DNA of 32,855 bases from Enterorhabdus sp. P55 (GCF_009911695.1 NZ_QWKK01000011.1:1-32855); one strand, 5' to 3'; positions 8,736-16,420 are shown, counted from the first letter of the stretch. Notes: generated by a model from the letters alone, not told the origin. Numbers and translations are program-made.

Positions 8736-8741
8736 TAGAAT
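8736..8741 (+). promoter_or_regulatory. Extended -10 promoter of the AlbA-like gene
   Basis: Plus-strand TGC-TAGAAT predicts transcription from about 8748. This rules out the ATG at 8696 and supports the GTG at 8771 as the start of the next gene. Confidence 0.5.
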
Positions 8742-8770
8742 TCAGCCAGGGAAGAGCGGAAGGCGGAGCG

Positions 8771-10408
8771 GTGGACCAGGAAGTAATCGAGCAAGCAGAC
8801 CTGCGCCATGGCGCGTGGCTGGAGACCGCGTGCGCGTTCGCCAACGGGCACGGCGGCTCGCTGCTCGTGGAGGTGCCCGAGACGCGGCGAGGCAAGACCC
8901 CGCTGGAGACGCTCGAATGGCTGCCCGTGCGGCTCTACGAGGAGCTGGGCATCACCTGCGAGGTAAGCCTCGTGATGGTCGGCGGGCGCATGGGCGTCGA
9001 GGCGGCAGTGCTGCCGAGTGCGCAGCCCGTCAGCTACGAGGGACGCTTCTTCCAGCGCCGTGACGGGCAGACCTCCCTGCTCGTCGGCACCGACCTCGTG
9101 CGCTTTCTGCGGGGCCGCGGCGAAGAGGAGGAGCCGACCTGGGAGCGGCGCCCTGTTTCGGCCGCGCGCCTGGAAGACCTCGATCCTGCGACGCTTCGCG
9201 CCCTCCTCGTGGCTGCCGAAGGCCGCGCCCGCACAGGCGCGGCCGACGAGAGACCGGCCGAGGGCGACGAGGGGGAAGGCACGCAAGGCGAGAACGCGGC
9301 CGAGGGCGGGCGCGGAGGGATCGCGGGGCTTCTGCGCAGGGGCGATGGGGCCCGACGCGCTGTCGACCAGAATCCCTGGGACGAGGAGGAGACGCCGGGA
9401 GCAGGCGGATGGTCGGCGGACGACCTGCTGAGCGAGGAGCTCAGCGGCGGCGGCCGGCATGCGGCGGCCGTGCTGCGGCGGCTGGCCGCGCTGAACCTGG
9501 CTGACGAGGCCACGGGGTTCGCGAACAACGCCTGCGTGGCACTCGCCCACCGCGCGCCAGACGAGCTGATAGCCGGCGCCTTCACGGTCATCGGCTTTTT
9601 CGAGGACGAAGGCGCCGCCGCGCCCTGCGCGGGCGGGGGTGCGCCGTCGCGGCGAGTCGAGGTGCGCGGACCGCTCGTGAGCCAGGCGAACGAGGCCGTC
9701 CGCGTCATCCTCTCCGCAGCCGGCGTCGCAGACACGCGGCACGGACGGGAAGCAGAGGCCCGGCGAGCGACCTCTCCTGTCCGCAGCGTCTTTCGCACGG
9801 AGCGCTCCCTGGACGCGCCGCCACCGGAGCCGGCCGCCAAGGACGGCGAGCTGCCCGCTGCGGCGCTGCGCGAGGCGCTTTTGAACGCGCTTGCCCACAA
9901 GGACTACGCCGCTGGCGCTCCTGTCCAGGTAAGCGTCTATCCCGATCGGGTGACTATTGCCAACGTCGGCCGCCCGCCGACGACGTGGACGGCGGATGAC
10001 CTCGCCTCGCCGCATTCCGCGCGACCGGCCAACCCCATTATGGCGGCCGCCCTGGCGGCCTTGGGCGCCACCGGGTCGTGGGGTCGGGGGACGCACCTCA
10101 TGGCGGACGCCTGCGCGCGGGCCGGCCTTTCCGCACCCGTCTTCGCCTTAGGGGTCGATGAGACTTCTGTCACCCTTCCCCTCGTTCCGCCGCCGGTCGA
10201 CCCGCTTGAGGATCTCCGCCTCTCCTCCGTCGACCGCCGCCTGCTCGAGCTTTTGCGCGACCTCGACCGTCCCAACGCGGCCGACTTGGCCGCCGCCCTC
10301 GGCGTGAGCGACAGCACCGTTCGCCGCTCCCTCAAGCGTCTGACGCAGCTTCGCCTCATCGCCCGCCACGGCTCCACCAAGACCGGCTTCTGGCGCGTCC
10401 TCCCCTAG
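8771..10408 (+). CDS. AlbA/Schlafen-type and RecG-C-like ATP-binding putative regulator
   Basis: A 545-aa protein of the family often annotated as ATP-dependent helicase-related or AlbA_2 transcriptional regulator. Residues about 15-115 fit the AlbA_2 (Schlafen-like) domain: TACAFANGHGGSLLVEVPE and later EGRFFQRRDGQTSLL. Residues about 150-240 are a Glu/Gly/Ala-rich linker. A GHKL-like segment follows, with REALLNALAHKDYAAGAPV and VTIANVGRPP, and a later GSWGRGTHLM. The last ~55 residues are a winged helix (AADLAAALGVSDSTVRRSLKRL), supporting DNA binding. There are no helicase motifs, so I do not call it a helicase. The GTG start at 8771 fits the promoter at 8736 and a GGAAGG/GGAG-rich ribosome site. 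Unusually GC- and Arg/Ala-rich. Targets unknown. Confidence 0.8.
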   Translation: MDQEVIEQADLRHGAWLETACAFANGHGGSLLVEVPETRRGKTPLETLEWLPVRLYEELGITCEVSLVMVGGRMGVEAAVLPSAQPVSYEGRFFQRRDGQTSLLVGTDLVRFLRGRGEEEEPTWERRPVSAARLEDLDPATLRALLVAAEGRARTGAADERPAEGDEGEGTQGENAAEGGRGGIAGLLRRGDGARRAVDQNPWDEEETPGAGGWSADDLLSEELSGGGRHAAAVLRRLAALNLADEATGFANNACVALAHRAPDELIAGAFTVIGFFEDEGAAAPCAGGGAPSRRVEVRGPLVSQANEAVRVILSAAGVADTRHGREAEARRATSPVRSVFRTERSLDAPPPEPAAKDGELPAAALREALLNALAHKDYAAGAPVQVSVYPDRVTIANVGRPPTTWTADDLASPHSARPANPIMAAALAALGATGSWGRGTHLMADACARAGLSAPVFALGVDETSVTLPLVPPPVDPLEDLRLSSVDRRLLELLRDLDRPNAADLAAALGVSDSTVRRSLKRLTQLRLIARHGSTKTGFWRVLP

Positions 10409-10492
10409 CGCCCGCACGCCGCAAGCGCCCGAGCACCGCGAGAAACCACACAACGTGCAACGCGAAACGTGAGCAGGCGCGCAGCGCGCAAC

Positions 10493-10525
10493 GCGCAACG
10501 CGGGCAGGAGCGCAACGCGGGCAGG
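10493..10525. repeat. 16-bp tandem direct repeat
   Basis: GCGCAACGCGGGCAGG occurs at 10493-10508 and again at 10510-10525. Degenerate copies precede it (from about 10456) and follow it, giving a short imperfect tandem array just upstream of parS-like site 2. No function recognised. Confidence 0.7.
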
Positions 10526-10540
10526 CGCACAGCGTGCGAG

Positions 10541-10556
10541 TGTTTCACGTGAAACA
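10541..10556. other. parS-like site 2
   Basis: Perfect TGTTTCACGTGAAACA inside a 22-bp palindrome (10538-10559). Its right flank (ACTCC, 3 variable bases, TCTTCC) is repeated after site 3. Confidence 0.88.
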
Positions 10557-10632
10557 CTCCGCCTCTTCCACCCCGCGGGTACCCACTCACCTCAAGTAGC
10601 CGCATCCCGCGGGTGCCCGAGCGACATGGGGA

Positions 10633-10648
10633 TGTTTCACGTGAAACA
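10633..10648. other. parS-like site 3
   Basis: Perfect TGTTTCACGTGAAACA, 92 bp from site 2 and with a matching right flank, which suggests local duplication. Confidence 0.88.
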
Positions 10649-10713
10649 CTCCTTCTCTTCCGGCGCCATAGCCGACAACGCCCAGCGCAACGCACTCACC
10701 CCGGCAAAAGAAA

Positions 10714-10772
10714 AAGCGGCGTCTTGAACGACGGCACCGCGGGGGCAAGTGCCGTCGTTCAAGACGCCGCTT
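10714..10772 (-). terminator. Very long intrinsic terminator hairpin with no gene upstream
   Basis: A perfect 24-bp stem (10714-10737 with 10749-10772) and 11-nt loop, followed on the minus strand by TTTTTCTTTTG. The orientation implies a leftward transcript ending here, yet no convincing protein gene lies between this hairpin and the separate terminator of the por operon (11383-11425). Confidence 0.85.
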
Positions 10773-10990
10773 CGAGAGGTCCAAGGAGGGAGGCGGCTTT
10801 GCCCGGACGCCTCCCCTCTTCTTCGCTCCGGGGTTCTCCTGGAGGCCTGCCAGGAGATCCCGTGCGGGTATCTCCAGCCATCAAGACCGCGCTGCCCGCC
10901 TGATCGCTTGCCTGCGAACTGCGCGACGCACGTTTTTGCCAGTGACTCGATGACCGATAGGTTTTCAAAATCGAGCGACCCCTGCACGAG
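10714..10990 (-). ncRNA. Candidate structured noncoding RNA (unassigned)
   Basis: Reading leftward from about 10990, three hairpins occur in series: an 8-bp stem at 10836-10858, an 8-bp stem at 10787-10814 and the 24-bp terminator at 10714-10772. A short minus-strand GTG reading frame begins near 10987, starting VQGSLDFENLSVIES, but it has no good ribosome site, runs through the hairpins and looks unlike a protein after about 30 codons. I see no tmRNA, RNase P, SRP or 6S signatures. A leftward promoter could lie in the AT-rich island (TTGACA at 11327-11322 on the minus strand). Expression and boundaries are inference. Confidence 0.3.
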
Positions 10991-11040
10991 AAGGCGCCGG
11001 GTCGTTATCGACAGCCCTATCTTAGCCAGGAAAAATCACC

Positions 11041-11345
11041 GTTCTCAATAACGTCGCCGGATGAAATTCCCACTATTCTTTGTTCATTACATTTTTTAAC
11101 TACTTAGTACAGGTTAATTGATTTTTCTGTATTGAGAATTGAGCTTTTCCGGCCTTTTTACGTCTTTTTTCGCGCTCGTTCTACTTCACGAACGATTCAG
11201 CGCACTTTTCCTTCAAAAACGGCGAATGAAAAAACACCGATCTGAACTGCGAAAATATCCATTTTGACTGAAATGAATGATTATTTGACAGAATAAAGAA
11301 TGAATAGTAGTTACAGAGTGTCTGTCAACTATTTTGCCGCTAAAC
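11041..11345. other. AT-rich island with inverted repeats
   Basis: About 300 bp of AT-rich sequence between GC-rich blocks, with no credible gene. It contains TTCTCAATA (11042-11050) inverted as TATTGAGAA (11130-11138), and TTGACAG (11285-11291) inverted as CTGTCAA (11322-11328), so -35-like TTGACA occurs on both strands. Candidate promoter region for the structured RNA or the remains of acquired DNA; undecided. Confidence 0.6.
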
Positions 11346-11382
11346 CATGATTAGCAACCGTTCACCTCGCCCAGACAGAAGA

Positions 11383-11425
11383 AGAGGACGAGGGCGACCC
11401 CTCGAGGCAGTCGCCCTCGTCCTCT
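11383..11425 (-). terminator. Terminator of the por operon
   Basis: A perfect 16-bp stem (11383-11398 with 11410-11425, 11-nt loop) 28 bp past the beta-subunit stop, followed on the minus strand by a pyrimidine-rich tail (CTTCTGTCTGG). The T-run is weak but the stem is strong. Confidence 0.8.
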
Positions 11426-11452
11426 CGTTCTTCACTTATCGCGAGGGAGATC

Positions 11453-12628
11453 CTACGCCCAGTCGCGGCGGATGGCCTCCCATTTCTGGTCACGGCCAGC
11501 TACCACAACGGCCACCTCGTCATCCGTGAGCGCACGGAAACGCCCTTGGCGGCGCAGGTAGTCCTCAACGCTGGAGAAGCCGTGCGGATGCCGCGTGAGC
11601 GAGAACGCCCCGCCGGGCCGCCCGCTGACCGCCGGCCCCTCGTATTCCGCCAGGTACCACAGCCCGCAGTCAACCACTTCCTTTGCCAGCTCCACCGTCT
11701 CATCCACGCCGCAGCCCCAACCCGTCGGGCACGGGGCGATGACGTGGATGTACTTGGTGCCGCGAAGGGACGCCGCCTTCTGCACCTTAGCCATGAAGTC
11801 GGGCAGGTACCCGATGGACGCCGTAGCCGCGTAGGGGATGCCATGGGCGGCAACCACCTCGAAGAGGCTCTTCTTCTGCGTCAGGCAACCGTGCGCGTTG
11901 CGCCCTGCCGGCGTGGTGGTGGTCTTGGCGCCAAACGGGGTGAGCGAGCTCTTCTGGATGCCCGTGTTCATGTACGCCTCGTTGTCGTAGCAGATGTAGA
12001 GGATGTCGTCGTTGCGGTCGATGGCGCCTGAGAGCGCTTGGAGCCCGATGTCGGCCGTGCCGCCGTCGCCGGCGAAGCCCACCACCGTGCAGTCCTCCGG
12101 CTTCTTGCCCTGCGCGCGCAGACCGGCTTCTATTCCCGTGAGCACGGCAGCCGTCGCCGCGAAGGGCGTGATCATGGCATTGTTGGCGAAGCACAGCTGC
12201 GGGAAGTTGAAGCCGACGGCGCTCATGCAGCCGGCCGGCAGCGCGCAGACGGCATGGGGGCCCAGCACCTTGAGCGCCGCGCGGACGGCTAGGCTGCCAC
12301 CGCAGCCAGCGCAGGCCTTATGGCCGAAGAAGAGCTCGTCGTCGGGAAGCGTGCGCGCGCTCGGACGCGAGGTCCCGGACGCCTGACGGGGAGAAACACG
12401 CCCAGCGCGCCTCACGCTATCATCTGGGTCTCCCTCTAGCCGGACAGCGGAAGCGCTCCCGACGGCACCCGAGCCCGCGCCCGGGTCTGCCGCGCCACCC
12501 CCGCCAGCAGCCGACGCACCCGAGGCGGCCAGGCGGCCTGACACCCCAGGCGCACCGGCGGGCGGCTCCTCGGGAGCCTCCACCCCCGCGCCGAACAGCA
12601 CCTCCGACCAGCGTTCCACCTGAGCCAT
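11453..12628 (-). CDS. porB: 2-oxoacid:ferredoxin oxidoreductase, beta subunit (TPP/Fe-S)
   Basis: Beta subunit (391 aa) of a pyruvate/2-oxoacid:ferredoxin oxidoreductase, which converts a 2-oxoacid plus CoA to acyl-CoA and CO2 and reduces ferredoxin. It binds thiamine diphosphate and a [4Fe-4S] cluster: GHKACAGCGG (Cys106, Cys109), Cys134 in LPAGCM, the TPP motif GDGG (188-191) through YDNEAYMNTG, and CPTGWGC (Cys300-306). The start at 12628 follows the alpha stop by one base, with AAGGCGGTGAG upstream. Odd feature: residues about 15-95, between a short conserved N-terminus and the first Cys motif, are an Ala/Gly/Pro/Ser-rich low-complexity insert that the family normally lacks. Downstream of alpha and translationally coupled. 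Substrate (pyruvate, branched or aromatic 2-oxoacid) cannot be told from the sequence. Confidence 0.92.
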   Translation of the reverse strand: MAQVERWSEVLFGAGVEAPEEPPAGAPGVSGRLAASGASAAGGGGAADPGAGSGAVGSASAVRLEGDPDDSVRRAGRVSPRQASGTSRPSARTLPDDELFFGHKACAGCGGSLAVRAALKVLGPHAVCALPAGCMSAVGFNFPQLCFANNAMITPFAATAAVLTGIEAGLRAQGKKPEDCTVVGFAGDGGTADIGLQALSGAIDRNDDILYICYDNEAYMNTGIQKSSLTPFGAKTTTTPAGRNAHGCLTQKKSLFEVVAAHGIPYAATASIGYLPDFMAKVQKAASLRGTKYIHVIAPCPTGWGCGVDETVELAKEVVDCGLWYLAEYEGPAVSGRPGGAFSLTRHPHGFSSVEDYLRRQGRFRALTDDEVAVVVAGRDQKWEAIRRDWA

Positions 12629-12629
12629 C

Positions 12630-13871
12630 CTACTCACCGCCTTCCGCAGGGCCGTCCGCGCCACACGCGCCGACGCCGTCTTCGTCTATCCCGAGAAACC
12701 GCACGCGATCCACGGCGCTGGCGGCGCGTGGGCTCTCCGCAGCCAGCTCAGCAAGCGCCATGAGGTCGAAGAACGCGTCCTCTACCTGCTGCTCCGTTAT
12801 GTCATCGCCGCCCAGGCCGCCGATGAAGTTCATCGTGGGAACACCCGTCCCCGCCTGCTGCAAAGCGGAGTTCACATTGGTGAACACTGTGCCTTCCGCC
12901 CCGAAGGAGACGTCCTTTTCCAGCACGCCCGCAGCGCGGACGCTACTCAGAGCCCGCGCCAGATCGCCAGCGGGGAACGGCCGCACGTAGCGGATGCGCA
13001 CGAGCCCGACCCGCAGGCCGACGGCGCGCAGCTGGTCGATCACCTGCCGCACCAGGCCCGACACCGAGCCGAGCGTCACCATCGCTACATCGGCATCGTC
13101 CATGCGATAGGCGTCGATAAGCCCTGGGTAGCGCCGGCCCATCACCTGGGCAAAGCGCTCCTCCACCTCAGCGATCACCGCCGCGGCGCCGGCCAGAGCG
13201 CGGTGCTCCCAGTACTTGAAGTAGCGGTTGAACTCGGGGCCAGCCGAGTACCCCATGTTCACAGGATGCTCGAAGTCGAAGCGATTCGTCGTCTGGTAGG
13301 GCGGCAGGAACGCATCGGCCTGCGCCGGCTCGGGAATGTCCACGTTCTCGTAGGTGTGCGTGAGCGCGAAGCCGTCGAGGTTCACCATGAACGGCGTGCT
13401 GACGCGCGGATCCTCGGCCACCGCGTAGGCCATGAGCGCCAGATCAAGTGCCTCCTGGTTGCTCTCGGCGTAGGCCTGGATCCAGCCGTGGTCGAGCAGC
13501 GCCAGCGAGTCGCGCTGATCGCCGTAGATGTTCCACGGCAGCGCGGTGGAGCGGTTCGCGTTCATCATGACGATGGGGAAGCGCCCGCCTGCGGCGTAGG
13601 TCAGCACCTCGGCCATATAGAGAAGCCCCTGGCTCGACGTGGCCGTGAAGGTTCGCGCGCCGGTGGCCGACGCGCCCATGGCGCAGGAAAGCGCCGAGTG
13701 CTCGGATTCCACGTGCACGTACTCAGCGGCGAGCTGGCCGGACTCGACCATCTCGGAGAGGCGCTCGACCACCACGGTCTGCGGCGTGATGGGATAGGCC
13801 GCTATGACCTGCGGCCGCGCGAGACGCACGCCCTCGGCCAAGGCCTCGTCGCCGGAAAGAAAGCGCTTCAT
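12630..13871 (-). CDS. porA: 2-oxoacid:ferredoxin oxidoreductase, alpha subunit
   Basis: Alpha subunit (413 aa), carrying the pyrimidine-binding half of the TPP site and the transketolase C-terminal-like domain. Visible motifs are AAYPITPQT near residue 24-32, EYVHVESEHSALS, TSSQGLLYMAEVL, and MMNANRSTALPWNIYGDQRDS; the later IRYVRPFP and FGAEGTVFTNVNSAL belong to the C-terminal domain. Length is typical for four-subunit PORs (about 390-410 aa). Its ATG overlaps the end of the gamma-delta gene by 4 bp (ATGA), and its stop is one base from the beta start, so all three genes are translationally coupled. The last ~35 residues are a Gly/Asp-rich extension. Confidence 0.92.
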   Translation of the reverse strand: MKRFLSGDEALAEGVRLARPQVIAAYPITPQTVVVERLSEMVESGQLAAEYVHVESEHSALSCAMGASATGARTFTATSSQGLLYMAEVLTYAAGGRFPIVMMNANRSTALPWNIYGDQRDSLALLDHGWIQAYAESNQEALDLALMAYAVAEDPRVSTPFMVNLDGFALTHTYENVDIPEPAQADAFLPPYQTTNRFDFEHPVNMGYSAGPEFNRYFKYWEHRALAGAAAVIAEVEERFAQVMGRRYPGLIDAYRMDDADVAMVTLGSVSGLVRQVIDQLRAVGLRVGLVRIRYVRPFPAGDLARALSSVRAAGVLEKDVSFGAEGTVFTNVNSALQQAGTGVPTMNFIGGLGGDDITEQQVEDAFFDLMALAELAAESPRAASAVDRVRFLGIDEDGVGACGADGPAEGGE

Positions 13872-15151
13872 CGGGCACCACCCTCGCTCTCGTAATCGGA
13901 AAGGAACGCGTCGGCGAGCGAGTCGCCGGAGGCGGCATCGGCCGAAACGCCCGAACGCGTGGCGTGGGACGCTGAGGCGTCCGAAGCGGAGACGCCGACA
14001 GATGCGACCGCGTCATCTTCCGCGATCTGGCGCTCTGCGGCGAGGGCGTCCTCCTCCGAGATCATGGCGATGGCATCGAAGCGACACGCCTTCGCGCAGA
14101 TGCCACAGCCCTTGCAGAAGTCATAGTCGATGGCGACGGCCGCGAGGGACGCATCCCCCGCAGACAACTGGTCCTTGGTCGCGTAGGTGCGCACGATAGT
14201 GCCATCGGGACAGTACAGGTAGCACTGGAGGCAGCCCGTGCACAGATCCGCAGCCAGCACGGGGCGCACGTTGCGCCAGCCGGCATTGCGGGAGACCAGG
14301 TGACCCGCCTGATAGCAGGTAGACTGCGCGAAGTCGCGCGGCTCCAAGCTGGGAAGCGGGGCAGCCAGGTGGTCGCGAAAGCGCGGAATGACAATCGTGG
14401 GAGAGCGCAGGACCGACGCAGGCAACGGTTCTGGCATACGGCGCTCGCCAGGCGCGGCGCCTTCGGCCGAGCGCGGCTGCATGGCAGCGAACCCTGTTTC
14501 ACGTGAAACATCGGCTGGCGCGCCTTCCGCAGCCTCATCCCGGGCCTGCCGCGAAACAGCGCGAGCCGCCAGCGCCTGGGCCATCGCATGCCGCGCCTCG
14601 GCGACGATGGCCAGGTTCTTCTCGTGCAGCTTGGGCGGCATGTACTGGCGCACGGCCTCGCCCACCGCGTCGAAGGGAACCTGGTCGCAAAGCAGCGAAA
14701 GCGCGCCGAGGAACACCGTGTTGGGGATAGCACGACCCAGCAACTCAGACGAGATGCCGTTGGCATCAAGGGTCAGCAGCCGATCGCCTCCGGAAGATCC
14801 ATCAACGGCGGCAGCTAGCGGCGCGCCGATGGCACTCAGGAGGGACTCCGGCGTCTTCACGCTGTTCACGAGCGCAATGCCGCCAGGCTTTAGCTCGGAT
14901 TCCCAGCTGGGGGCGAGCAGCGTGTCGTCAAGGTATATCACGTAGTCGGCACGCGTGATGGCGCTGCGGTCGCCGATGGGGCGGTCGCTCACCTTGGTGA
15001 ACGCGCGCATCGGAGCACCGCGCCGCTCCGGCCCAAACGACGGAAACGCCAGCGCAGAGGTGCCTTCGGCCATCGACGCCGCCGCACCGAGCAGCCGTGC
15101 CGCCGTAAACGCGCCCTGGCCGCCGCGACCATGCCACAGAACTTCGATCAT
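13868..15151 (-). CDS. porCD: 2-oxoacid:ferredoxin oxidoreductase, fused gamma-delta subunit
   Basis: A 427-aa fusion. Residues 1-190 are the gamma (CoA-interacting) domain, starting MIEVLWHGRGGQGAFTAARL. Residues about 295-365 are the delta ferredoxin domain with two [4Fe-4S] motifs: Cys304/307/310/314 and Cys346/349/352/356. The linker (about 200-260) contains a parS-like sequence read in frame as Val-Ser-Arg-Glu-Thr (215-219). The last ~60 residues are a Ser/Ala/Asp-rich tail not needed for the fold. I chose the Met at 15151 because AAGGGAC precedes it and the protein begins directly at the domain; an upstream ATG at 15175 lacks a ribosome site and sits at the predicted transcription start. 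First gene of the operon. Electrons should leave to ferredoxin via the delta clusters. Confidence 0.9.
   Translation of the reverse strand: MIEVLWHGRGGQGAFTAARLLGAAASMAEGTSALAFPSFGPERRGAPMRAFTKVSDRPIGDRSAITRADYVIYLDDTLLAPSWESELKPGGIALVNSVKTPESLLSAIGAPLAAAVDGSSGGDRLLTLDANGISSELLGRAIPNTVFLGALSLLCDQVPFDAVGEAVRQYMPPKLHEKNLAIVAEARHAMAQALAARAVSRQARDEAAEGAPADVSRETGFAAMQPRSAEGAAPGERRMPEPLPASVLRSPTIVIPRFRDHLAAPLPSLEPRDFAQSTCYQAGHLVSRNAGWRNVRPVLAADLCTGCLQCYLYCPDGTIVRTYATKDQLSAGDASLAAVAIDYDFCKGCGICAKACRFDAIAMISEEDALAAERQIAEDDAVASVGVSASDASASHATRSGVSADAASGDSLADAFLSDYESEGGAR
14495..14510. other. parS-like site 4 (inside porCD)
   Basis: Perfect TGTTTCACGTGAAACA inside coding sequence, in the interdomain linker of the gamma-delta subunit, in the frame that reads VSRET. 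Confidence 0.88.
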
Positions 15152-15177
15152 AGGCTGTCCCTTCTCTTTTCCCATCC

Positions 15178-15183
15178 AGTATA
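15178..15183 (-). promoter_or_regulatory. Candidate -10 of the por operon
   Basis: TATACT on the minus strand, about 27 bp upstream of the porCD ATG, implying a leader of about 20 nt. The -35 position (about 15201-15206) falls inside parS-like site 5 and has no TTGACA-like match. Confidence 0.45.
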
Positions 15184-15196
15184 GGGAAACAGCCGA

Positions 15197-15212
15197 TGTT
15201 TCACGTGAAACA
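15197..15212. other. parS-like site 5
   Basis: Perfect TGTTTCACGTGAAACA, 13 bp upstream of the predicted por -10. ParB bound here would cover the -35 region. Confidence 0.88.
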
Positions 15213-15256
15213 CACCCCTCCGAGAATCAATCCACCAAAAGTTAGCCACGGTTGAA

Positions 15257-15272
15257 TGTTTCACGTGAAACA
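15257..15272. other. parS-like site 6
   Basis: Perfect site inside a 26-bp palindrome (15252-15277), 60 bp from site 5. Confidence 0.88.
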
Positions 15273-15339
15273 TTCAAGCACCCCCACCCTAGCTCGCCGG
15301 AGGACAGCAGCTGCCGCGCACGCCCTGTCTGCCAGGAGG

Positions 15340-15382
15340 GGGGGGCGCCACCTCCCCTAGCTGCCAGGGGACGGCGCCCCCC
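15340..15382. other. GC-rich hairpin in the por/LysR-domain spacer
   Basis: A 10-bp stem (15340-15349 with 15373-15382) encloses a second 6-bp stem (15353-15358 with 15366-15371). There is no T-run on either strand, so it is not an obvious terminator. The rest of 15273-15551 is C-rich, G-poor sequence without a supported gene. Confidence 0.5.
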
Positions 15383-15551
15383 GGTGCGCCCTGGCCGCGG
15401 CAACCTCCTCCGGCGCCCACAGGTTCCGAACGCGAGTCTCATCCAGCACACGCGGCGCCATCAGCCGCCATCGCCTATCGCCGCGACGTAAACTTCACCG
15501 CTCCGCCGCCCCACCGACCCTCCACCCCCCCCGCATCCCCCCGCAAAAGGA

Positions 15552-15583
15552 AGGGCCTGTGTTTCCCGTGAAACACAGGCCCT
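15552..15583 (-). terminator. parS-variant 32-bp terminator after the LysR-domain gene
   Basis: A 32-bp palindrome with one central mismatch: 8 complementary bases on each side of a parS-like core. On the minus strand it is followed by TCCTTTTG. It lies 86 bp past the stop of the free LysR domain gene and would end the paaK transcript. Confidence 0.75.
15560..15575. other. parS-like site 7 (variant)
   Basis: TGTTTCCCGTGAAACA, one change (A to C) in the central CACGTG. It forms the core of the terminator at 15552-15583. The centre is important for ParB, so binding may be weaker. Confidence 0.6.
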
Positions 15584-15668
15584 GCGAAAGGTTCTCGCAC
15601 CTCGGCGCCGGGCGTCCGCAAGCGCGAGGGATGCGGAAAGCGCGACGGTCGCCGAAGATGTGGCGATG

Positions 15669-16322
15669 CTAGAAGCGCGCGTACTTCTCCAGGTTCTTCT
15701 CCAGCTTCTCGACGAAGCGCTGCTCCAGATCGGAGAGCTCGGCGTCCTTGCGAGTGACATAGCCCAGGCGCAGCTGCACGTCAGTGTCGAGCGGCACGGT
15801 CTTGAGCGACGCGCCGTCAGAGATGCCCACCAGAATACCGCTCGTCACCGTATAGCCGTTGAGCGCGACAATCAGCTCGGAGAGCGACGCGCGGTCGGTG
15901 CAGGCGATGGTCTTAGCGCGCGGGACTGTGGCCAGGGCCTCCTCGAAGAAGAAGGCCGGCGCGTCGTCGCCCTGGTCGAAGTAGAGGTAGGGATAATCCG
16001 CCATGGCCTCCAACGTCAGCTTGTCGGCGTTCACCATAGGATGGCTCGCCGGCAGCGCCACGCGCGGAGTGCTGCGGATAAGCTCGTGGAACTCAAGACC
16101 CGCGGCATCGAGCGCCGCGCCAAGGCCCTCAGCCGTCTCAGAAGTCTGGAAGATGACGCCCAGGTCGCTCTTTCCCGAGGTCACATCATCGATAACACCC
16201 TGGGTCGTGCGGTCGTAGAGCGCGTAGTGGAACTCATCGCCACCAGCGGCGAGCACCACCTGGGCGAAGGTCTGCACATCAAAGAGGTAGTGCTGGCCGG
16301 AGATGGAGAACGTCTTGCTCAC
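15669..16322 (-). CDS. Free-standing LysR-type effector-binding domain without HTH
   Basis: A 217-aa protein consisting only of the substrate-binding (periplasmic-binding-protein-like) domain of a LysR regulator. It begins SKTFSISGQHYLFDVQTFAQVV, which aligns with the first strand and helix of the domain in the full LysR at 18.1 kb (LARLAISTQHYYFSVQAFMQVA), and similarity continues to the end (IDDV.S, HP...D.LT, DR..L, PLDTD....GY). There is no N-terminal helix-turn-helix, and none is encoded in the 98 bp upstream. The frame is intact and starts at the domain boundary, so it does not look like decay. The GTG start at 16322 has AAAGGGG 5 nt upstream. It follows paaK by 98 bp on the same strand and has its own terminator. 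It may bind the same ligand as, or form mixed oligomers with, the full LysR (inference). Confidence 0.8.
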   Translation of the reverse strand: MSKTFSISGQHYLFDVQTFAQVVLAAGGDEFHYALYDRTTQGVIDDVTSGKSDLGVIFQTSETAEGLGAALDAAGLEFHELIRSTPRVALPASHPMVNADKLTLEAMADYPYLYFDQGDDAPAFFFEEALATVPRAKTIACTDRASLSELIVALNGYTVTSGILVGISDGASLKTVPLDTDVQLRLGYVTRKDAELSDLEQRFVEKLEKNLEKYARF

Positions 16323-16420
16323 GGGAGCCCCTTTCATGGGATCGGGTCGTTGCGGGCGAAAGCCGGCCGAGGGAGCGCTCGCTCAGGCGATGCGGGCCGC
16401 TCGCCTTCGGCCGGACGCGA

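Noticed and set aside
11005-11013. TTATCGACA, one base from a DnaA box
   Set aside because: A single near-match; no cluster of DnaA boxes lies in the AT-rich island, so I do not call a replication origin here.
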